Origin: an uncultured Bacilli bacterium
Lineage (GTDB): Bacteria > Bacillota_I > Bacilli_A > RF39 > UBA660
NCBI GenBank assembly: GCA_905236935.1
Contig: CAJOQL010000053.1
Span: forward strand, 1-8,541
Reading direction: 5' to 3'
DNA length: 8,541 bases
A program made the translations under genes and the position numbers. The notes under the pieces were generated by a model. The model searched no databases and was not told the origin of the DNA. It saw only the letters and a list, made by a program, of their open reading frames with translations. Below are positions 5,722 to 8,541 of this stretch, piece after piece. Numbering within the stretch: the first letter of the stretch is position 1; every line of letters begins with the position of its first letter.

Positions 5722-7566
5722 GTGGATTATGATGATTTAGAAAGAATAAAATCTGATGATTATTCATCTGAAGAAATAATTGAAGAACCATATGAAGAAC
5801 TTGAAGATATTCCTACTTTAAGTACGCCAAATGGAAGTTTAAGGAGCAAAAAGCAAAAAACAAAACCACAAAGTGAAGATGCTAAAAACTATTCTGAAGA
5901 TGCTAAACTTGCTGCTGAAGGACTAGCTACCGCTTACGGTGGTAAACTAGGTGGAGTCGCAGTTAAAACTTTTTCTAAAACTAATTTAGGTAAGAATACC
6001 TTTAATAAAGTAGGAAATGCCATGGATAATGTAATTAAGCATCCAATTGGAATTATAAATTCAATGCCTAATAATCAAGAAAGTAGCCATGAAGAATTAC
6101 CACAAGAAAGTGAACTAAATAATGATTTATCTAATGAATTAGATAATCAACAAGAAAACCTAAAAACTAATTTTTTGAATAATTTTACTAATAAAGATAG
6201 TACTAATGGAGATGCTAAAGGTAATTTAAAACTATTTAAGAATAAGAAAATTAGAATATGGATTATAATAGGTGTATCGGTTTTATTATTATTCTTCTTA
6301 ATGATTTTTGCAATTTTACTTAGTAAAGATCATGCAATGTTAGACTTAACTGGTAGTATTTATAAACCAACTAGTAAAGGAAATAGTGCGGGAGTAAATG
6401 CTGCATATGCTAAAAAGAATATTGAAAAAGCTCTATTATATGTTGGAGATGATAGAGTTCTTGATATGAAAGAAAATCTTGATGCATCCACAGTAAGATT
6501 TATTGGCAGTGAGAAAGCCAATTATGATTGGTTAGCAAGCACTGGTAGAAGTGAGATAAATAATGAGATTAATTCAGAAACACCAGTAAAATATGTTGTA
6601 ATAGCTCTTGGCTTATATGACTTAGATAATGTTGATAAATATACCAATATTTTTAATAGTTTAGCAAGTGATGAAAGCATTCACTATTTATTTATGTCAG
6701 TTAATCCAGTTGATGAGAAAAAAGCTCCTAGTGAAATGACTAATGCTAAAATAAATAATTTTAATAGTAAATTAAGTGTTAAAATATCTGATAAATATAT
6801 TGATACTACCGAGGTTGTAGGTAGTGATTTTAAAAGTAGTGATGGAATAAAATACGATGCTAAAACATATAAAGCAATTCATGAAGTAGTTCTAAGCTAC
6901 TTAAAAGCCAATTTTAGTGGTGGATTTTTAGATGAATATCCTCATGGCACTGAAGGAACTCAGTTACTTCGCACTAATATCATTACTGCATTAGGACAAA
7001 GTGATTATGATAGTTTAAATAGTTCAGTAAAAACAGCTAATGGTACTTGTAGTAAAGAATCAGCAGCAATTGCAGGAGTAAATCTTGCTTATGGTCTATA
7101 TCAAAGAGGATATCGTTTGCCATATTATTGGAATGGTGGCCATGATATGCATGATATAGGTGGGGTAAGTGCTTATGTTGACTATAATGGTGTAGATAAA
7201 CAATTAGGTTCACAAGTTGCTCAATCATGTAGTGATACTACTTGTTATTCAAATTATGGTTATGATTGTACCGGTTTTGTTAATTGGGCTGTTTCAACAT
7301 CTATGGGAAGAGATATTTCAACATCTTTAGATGGATGGTTTGGTAGAAGTGCGGTTATATCAGTAGATGAAGCAGAACCTGGAGATATTATTTTAACTAG
7401 TGGACATGCAATTCTAGTTATTGAAAATAAAGGAGATTATCTTCAAACATTAGAGTCAACTGGAGGAGATAATGGTCTTATATTTAGAACATATAATGGG
7501 GATGAGGTTAATAGTATTGGTGGAACAGTGAGAAGTTTAAGTCCATTCTATGATCAGGAGTGTTAA
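5722..7566 (+). CDS. Membrane-anchored pseudo-SGNH plus NlpC/P60 wall hydrolase
   Basis: This 614-residue protein has three parts. Residues 1-178 are cytoplasmic: a very acidic start, two SEDAK copies, then a small-residue helical stretch (AAEGLATAYGGKLGGVAVKT). After KNKKIR comes one membrane helix (179-200), placing the rest outside. Residues about 232-398 match the SGNH/GDSL hydrolase pattern, including SVNPVDE and YDAKTYKAIH. However, the GDS Ser is Asp244 (GDDR), the G-x-N-D Asn is Tyr299 (GLYD), and the DGxHY His is Lys377 (DGIKYD); Asp374 remains. It therefore looks inactive. Residues about 440-610 form an NlpC/P60 peptidase domain with Cys516 in YDCTGF and His562 in PGDIILTSGHA, probably active. 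The third catalytic residue is unclear (Gln575 or Glu578 region). All five cysteines lie outside, in the C-terminal part. The next start abuts its stop. The role is inferred to be wall opening and scaffold attachment during conjugation. Confidence 0.85.
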   Translation: MDYDDLERIKSDDYSSEEIIEEPYEELEDIPTLSTPNGSLRSKKQKTKPQSEDAKNYSEDAKLAAEGLATAYGGKLGGVAVKTFSKTNLGKNTFNKVGNAMDNVIKHPIGIINSMPNNQESSHEELPQESELNNDLSNELDNQQENLKTNFLNNFTNKDSTNGDAKGNLKLFKNKKIRIWIIIGVSVLLLFFLMIFAILLSKDHAMLDLTGSIYKPTSKGNSAGVNAAYAKKNIEKALLYVGDDRVLDMKENLDASTVRFIGSEKANYDWLASTGRSEINNEINSETPVKYVVIALGLYDLDNVDKYTNIFNSLASDESIHYLFMSVNPVDEKKAPSEMTNAKINNFNSKLSVKISDKYIDTTEVVGSDFKSSDGIKYDAKTYKAIHEVVLSYLKANFSGGFLDEYPHGTEGTQLLRTNIITALGQSDYDSLNSSVKTANGTCSKESAAIAGVNLAYGLYQRGYRLPYYWNGGHDMHDIGGVSAYVDYNGVDKQLGSQVAQSCSDTTCYSNYGYDCTGFVNWAVSTSMGRDISTSLDGWFGRSAVISVDEAEPGDIILTSGHAILVIENKGDYLQTLESTGGDNGLIFRTYNGDEVNSIGGTVRSLSPFYDQEC

Positions 7567-8289
7567 ATGAAAAGATTAATTGGATTAATAAGTATTTTAT
7601 TTTTATTATCAGGTTGTAGTGCAGTGTATAATGTTGAAATAAATGATAAATTTATTAAAGATGAACTTAGCATTAATAGTGCAAATAAAGAAGAATTAAA
7701 TAGTGGAAATCCATCATATAAAACTTTAATTGATAATAATTATAAAAATTTTGAACTTGCAGTTAATAAAGATACTCCTGGTTATCCTGAAATACATACT
7801 AAACTAAAGGGGTATGAATACTATAATAAAAAACTAATTAATACAATTGATAATTATGGCTTAGTTTTTACGTATAAGCATGAATTGTCAAATTATGCAA
7901 AGTCACCACTACTTGGTTTTTATAATTTTGCTAGCATTAAAAATGTTTCAAATAAAATAATTATTGATAGCGGAGATGCTAAAGGATGCTATGTATTTAA
8001 TAATTATGCTCTTTTAACTGATTTGACTTTAAATATTTCAAGTATATATGAAGTTACAAATCATAATGCTGATGAAGTAAATAATAATACTTATACATGG
8101 CATATTACTAAAGATAATTATCAAAGTAAGACTATTCATTTAGAGGTAGACAAAAATAAAAAACTATCAGATATTATAAAAAAGGAAAAATTCCAAAAGA
8201 TGGTAGATATTATCTATATTTCACTTGGTATTATAACTACAATATTTATAATTATAATAGTTATAAAGATAAGAAAATCCAATAATTAA
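7567..8289 (+). CDS. Lipoprotein with C-terminal membrane helix, unknown role
   Basis: This 240-residue exported protein begins with a lipoprotein signal peptide: MKR, a hydrophobic core, and the lipobox LLSGC with Cys17 as the predicted lipidated residue. An external domain of about 190 residues follows that looks strand-rich (AVYNVEINDKFIKDELSI near the start; NTYTWHITKDNYQSKTIHLEV before the end). A second helix lies at about 214-233, with a basic tail KIRKSNN. Both ends would therefore be held in the membrane. This layout, including the W-containing segment before the last helix, recalls LppM/DUF3153-type lipoproteins, but the match is by impression only. The ATG directly follows the previous TAA. 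Its ribosome site AGGAG (7556-7560) is within the upstream gene, so it is surely in the same operon. A surface or channel-accessory role in conjugation is inferred from position. Confidence 0.7.
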   Translation: MKRLIGLISILFLLSGCSAVYNVEINDKFIKDELSINSANKEELNSGNPSYKTLIDNNYKNFELAVNKDTPGYPEIHTKLKGYEYYNKKLINTIDNYGLVFTYKHELSNYAKSPLLGFYNFASIKNVSNKIIIDSGDAKGCYVFNNYALLTDLTLNISSIYEVTNHNADEVNNNTYTWHITKDNYQSKTIHLEVDKNKKLSDIIKKEKFQKMVDIIYISLGIITTIFIIIIVIKIRKSNN

Positions 8290-8333
8290 TATAGAAAAAA
8301 TATTCAATATATTATATAATTATGAAAGCAAGT

Positions 8334-8338
8334 GGAGG
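8334..8338 (+). promoter_or_regulatory. Ribosome binding site of the downstream partial gene
   Basis: GGAGG, within AGTGGAGGGGAAAG, lies 9 nt before the ATG at 8348 and fixes the start of the truncated last gene. The 58-nt spacer before that gene is almost pure A/T. It contains TATAAT at 8315-8320 without a convincing -35 box, so a promoter here is not claimed. Confidence 0.7.
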
Positions 8339-8347
8339 GGAAAGATT

Positions 8348-8541
8348 ATGAAATTTAGAGTAAAGCCAAAAGATTTAACTATTTTTATTATTTTTTGTGT
8401 GTTTTTACTTATATTATCATCATTAGCAGTTTTAAATGTAACATCATTATTAGATTCTACAGAGTTTTATGGAATTAATTTTTTTGCGGGATTTCTTCCC
8501 CCTTATTTATTACCAACCTTAGTAGTCTTTTTAGTGGTCTT
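8348..8541 (+). CDS. N-terminus of probable VirD4-type coupling protein (partial)
   Basis: This reading frame starts at ATG 8348 and stays open to the window end (64 codons plus 2 nt). It begins MKFRVKPKDLTIFIIF, with a hydrophobic helix at about residues 10-30. An external loop contains TEFYGINFFAGFLPPYLLP, and a second helix begins near residue 55 and is cut by the edge. Two N-terminal membrane helices separated by a short external loop are the usual anchor of VirD4/TraG coupling proteins, which bring the relaxase-DNA complex to the channel. That gene commonly follows such clusters in Gram-positive elements. The Walker motifs that would prove this lie beyond the window. The gap to the lipoprotein gene is 58 nt. 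Confidence 0.55.
   Translation, partial: MKFRVKPKDLTIFIIFCVFLLILSSLAVLNVTSLLDSTEFYGINFFAGFLPPYLLPTLVVFLVV

Noticed and set aside
7037..7228. 63-codon ORF on the - strand inside the NlpC/P60 gene
   Set aside because: It is antisense to a well-supported domain and rich in His and Tyr only because of the codons on the coding strand. No family resemblance was seen.
8315..8320. TATAAT in the spacer before the partial VirD4-like gene
   Set aside because: The spacer is nearly all A/T and no -35 element is apparent, so a promoter cannot be supported.
8322..8351. Nine-codon leader-like ORF (MKASGGERL) whose TGA overlaps the ATG of the last gene
   Set aside because: It has no ribosome site of its own, and the Shine-Dalgarno of the next gene lies inside it. 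The overlap is probably chance.
1..8541. Alternative genetic code (TGA as Trp), suggested by AT-richness and no TGA stops among the eight visible stops
   Set aside because: Trp is consistently TGG, every ORF has normal family length under the standard code, and eight stops are too few to conclude anything.
1..8541. CRISPR array, tRNA, rRNA, insertion sequence or origin of transfer
   Set aside because: No repeat-spacer pattern, RNA gene signature, transposase or long inverted repeat was found. Coding sequence fills nearly the whole window, and no gap exceeds 72 nt.

Overview
The window is a single co-oriented gene cluster (all genes on the + strand). It encodes part of a Gram-positive conjugative type IV secretion system (T4SS), most likely from an integrative conjugative element or conjugative plasmid. 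The DNA is strongly AT-rich, with purine-rich Shine-Dalgarno sites and standard-code ORFs. Trp is TGG, no TGA is read through, and all eight visible stops are TAA or TAG. The cell-wall hydrolases and a lipobox lipoprotein point to a low-GC monoderm of the Firmicutes/Bacilli type. An uncultured gut lineage is plausible, but the sequence does not name a species.

Layout. At 18-879 there is a PrgI/VirB3-like two-helix membrane protein, then a stand-alone TraC-like protein resembling the front of VirB4. At 872-2662 comes the VirB4 ATPase, with intact Walker A and B motifs. A 72-nt gap holding a perfect 12-bp inverted repeat separates this block from a secreted two-domain wall hydrolase at 2735-4699 (M23 endopeptidase plus phage-tail-type lysozyme). 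Two small single-pass proteins with a VirB8/TcpC-like layout follow at 4708-5684. At 5722-7566 is a large single-pass protein with an acidic cytoplasmic tail, an SGNH-hydrolase-like domain that has lost its catalytic residues, and an intact-looking NlpC/P60 peptidase domain. A lipoprotein that also carries a C-terminal membrane helix lies at 7567-8289. The window ends in the first 64 codons of a membrane protein that is probably the VirD4-type coupling protein.

How the parts fit. VirB4 would supply energy at the inner face of the membrane. The PrgI-like and VirB8-like proteins would form membrane and wall-spanning scaffold. The two hydrolase proteins would open peptidoglycan using three different domains, and VirD4 would deliver the DNA-protein substrate. 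No relaxase, integrase, origin of transfer, RNA gene, CRISPR array or insertion sequence is visible. A polytopic VirB6-like gene is expected but absent, and may lie upstream of base 1.

The most unusual item is the SGNH-like domain in the 614-residue protein. The fold signature is clear, but the Ser, Asn and His positions (and probably the oxyanion Gly) are replaced, while the fused NlpC/P60 domain keeps its Cys and His. This suggests a pseudoenzyme wall-binding module in a conjugation machine.
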